Of a stretch of DNA of 26,549 nucleotides, positions 25,571 through 26,549 are shown in pieces. Each line of letters opens with the position of its first letter. The first letter of the stretch is position 1. The notes beneath the pieces are model-generated. The model had not been told where the DNA came from, ran no database searches, and saw only the letters and a program-made list of their open reading frames with translations. Origin of the DNA: a virus; the IMG/VR virus record IMGVR_UViG_3300023184_000456, positions 1 through 26,549 of that record; one strand, given 5' to 3'. Position numbers and translations under genes: made by a program.

Positions 25571-25750
25571 ATGGCAACAACTTTCAAAAAAGGCGACGTT
25601 GTTAAAGCTGTCGCAGTCGTTCCTCAAGGCCCGGTGCTTGCTCTGCGTATGAGCGAAGAGGGTGTGGTGTCGTATCTGATCGAATGGACGGATGCGGACG
25701 GAGATACTCAACAACGCTGGTTTGAAGAGTCTCAACTGACAGGAGCATGA
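25571..25750 (+). CDS. Small SH3-like protein, YodC/DUF2158-like (59 aa)
   Basis: This 59-aa product starts 2 nt after the previous stop. It has the layout of the small SH3-like beta proteins of the YodC/DUF2158 group: FKKGDVVKAVAVVPQGPV at the start, VVSYLIEWTDADGDTQQRW in the middle, and FEESQLTGA at the end (the family's W...F...L finish). Such proteins have no established function. It lies between a tail protein and the fibre gene and is just below the length that most callers accept. Confidence 0.7.
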   Translation: MATTFKKGDVVKAVAVVPQGPVLALRMSEEGVVSYLIEWTDADGDTQQRWFEESQLTGA

Positions 25751-25753
25751 TCT

Positions 25754-26549
25754 ATGGCACTCGTCCTCGCGGATCGAGTCCGTGAAACTACCACCACTAC
25801 AGGCACTGGCTCTGTAACGCTGGCTGGCGCGTACACGGGCTTTCAGACTTTTCTTGCTGGTATTGGCAACAGTAACAGCACGTACTACACCATAGCCAAC
25901 GTAGTTTCGGGCGAGTGGGAAGTAGGTATTGGCACGTACACAGCCTCTGGGAATACGCTTTCCCGTACAACGGTTCTGGCGTCCAGCAACTCAGGTTCGC
26001 TTGTAGTCTTCACTTCGGGCACCAAAGATGTGTTTGTCACCCAGCCTGCTGAACGGGCTGTGTATGTGGATGGAACGGATGTTATTCCGTCAAACAGCGC
26101 CAGTTTAAAAACAACTTACGGTGGTACAGGCGTAACCAGCTACACGGCTGGTGATGTTCCTTACTTTGCCACGGGCACGGCATTATCCAAGCTTGGGATT
26201 GGGGCGGCAAACACCGTTCTAACTTCAAGTGGTACTGCGCCTCAATGGTCTACGAGCATTAATATATCGGGCAGCGTTACTGCGGCAACGGATTCATCAT
26301 TCACTTCCACGGGTGCGTTGCAAATCTCAGCGGGTACGACTGGTCAGAGGCCCACGGGAGCAGTGGGCAAGATTCGTTGGAACAGCACGTTGTCCCAGTA
26401 TGAAGGGTATGACGGCGCAAACTGGACGCTCCTGGGCGGGGCAGTGATCTCCAACGACACCTCAACGACAAGTGTTCGTTACCCAGTGTTTTCCAGCGTC
26501 ACAACTGGCAACGCTTCCACTTTGTACACAGGCAATGCCAATCTGCTTT
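25754..26549 (+). CDS. Tail fibre or tail-tip protein, N-terminal part, cut by window edge
   Basis: ATG 25754 lies 3 nt after the previous stop and the frame is open for 265 codons to the window end. Residues 1-100 carry the N-terminal attachment domain seen in many phage tail proteins (GEWEVGIGTYTASGNTLSR at 53-71). Then follows a Thr/Ser/Gly-rich shaft with TTYGGTGVTSYTAGDVPYFA (120-139) and LSKLGIGAANTVLTSSG (144-160). Next is a GQRPTGAVGKIRWNSTLSQ segment (198-216) with a YDGANW turn, as in fibre tips or knobs. It probably binds the host surface at its missing C-terminus. Confidence 0.75.
   Translation, partial: MALVLADRVRETTTTTGTGSVTLAGAYTGFQTFLAGIGNSNSTYYTIANVVSGEWEVGIGTYTASGNTLSRTTVLASSNSGSLVVFTSGTKDVFVTQPAERAVYVDGTDVIPSNSASLKTTYGGTGVTSYTAGDVPYFATGTALSKLGIGAANTVLTSSGTAPQWSTSINISGSVTAATDSSFTSTGALQISAGTTGQRPTGAVGKIRWNSTLSQYEGYDGANWTLLGGAVISNDTSTTSVRYPVFSSVTTGNASTLYTGNANLL

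Noticed and set aside
1-26549. tRNA genes, integrase or attachment site
   Set aside because: No cloverleaf-like sequence, recombinase motif or flanking duplication was seen by eye in either strand.

Overview
The window is a contiguous piece of a tailed double-stranded DNA phage genome (Caudoviricetes type). The evidence is a complete head-assembly block on the plus strand (small and large terminase subunits, portal, scaffold-like protein, major capsid protein, connector-like proteins, start of a tail fibre). A tightly packed bank of small accessory genes lies on the opposite strand. No integrase, excisionase, tRNA, CRISPR array or insertion sequence is visible, so lysogeny cannot be argued from this window. 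Shine-Dalgarno motifs (GGAGAAG, AAGGAGT) and sigma70-like promoters fit a Gram-negative, probably proteobacterial, host. The two connector-like proteins without any tape-measure gene lean towards a short-tailed (podovirus-like) virion, but the tail region is cut off at the right edge.

Region 1 (1-9546, minus strand): accessory/early genes read leftwards. From 9546 to 6375 there are small genes of unknown role, separated by hairpins and five copies of an 18-bp palindrome (GGGAGAG-N4-CTCTCCC). Next comes a two-gene pair that I consider the most interesting biology here: a 631-aa amidoligase of the glutamine-synthetase-like COOH-NH2 ligase type (4401-6296), followed after 27 nt by a 371-aa class II (Cys2) glutamine amidotransferase (3258-4373). 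Together they look like a phage-encoded ATP- and glutamine-dependent amide-forming machine. A strong hairpin follows. Then come a 148-aa gene, several mini-genes (including three small membrane proteins and a Cys-rich 47-aa protein), a winged-helix candidate regulator and a chain of ATGA-overlapping small genes that runs off the left edge.

Region 2 (8072-8436 and 9547-9965): two gene-free control regions. The first has two leftward sigma70-like promoters, inverted repeats and a TATC/GATA palindromic tract. The second separates the leftward and rightward blocks. It carries a leftward rho-independent terminator, an 18-bp element shared with the promoter at 2493-2510, and an 8-codon leader ORF with the phage's typical translation-initiation signal.

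Region 3 (9966-18248, plus strand): terminase small and large subunits, portal, small overlapping gene, GroES-like co-chaperonin, scaffold-like protein, two structural-module genes and a Mu gpT-like major capsid protein, closed by a UUCG-loop terminator.

Region 4 (18295-19549): an HNH endonuclease gene with its own extended -10 and a hairpin that overlaps its ribosome-binding site. It is followed by a strong promoter, a structured leader and a virion-protein gene ending in a second terminator with the same 16-nt hairpin core.

Region 5 (19562-26549, plus strand): a run of touching or overlapping genes for structural proteins, small basic Gly/Lys-rich proteins, a Gln-rich protein, two connector/adaptor-like proteins, a zinc-ribbon protein, tail-associated proteins and the N-terminal part of a tail fibre that continues beyond the window. 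Functional calls rest on motif recognition by eye; no database search was run.
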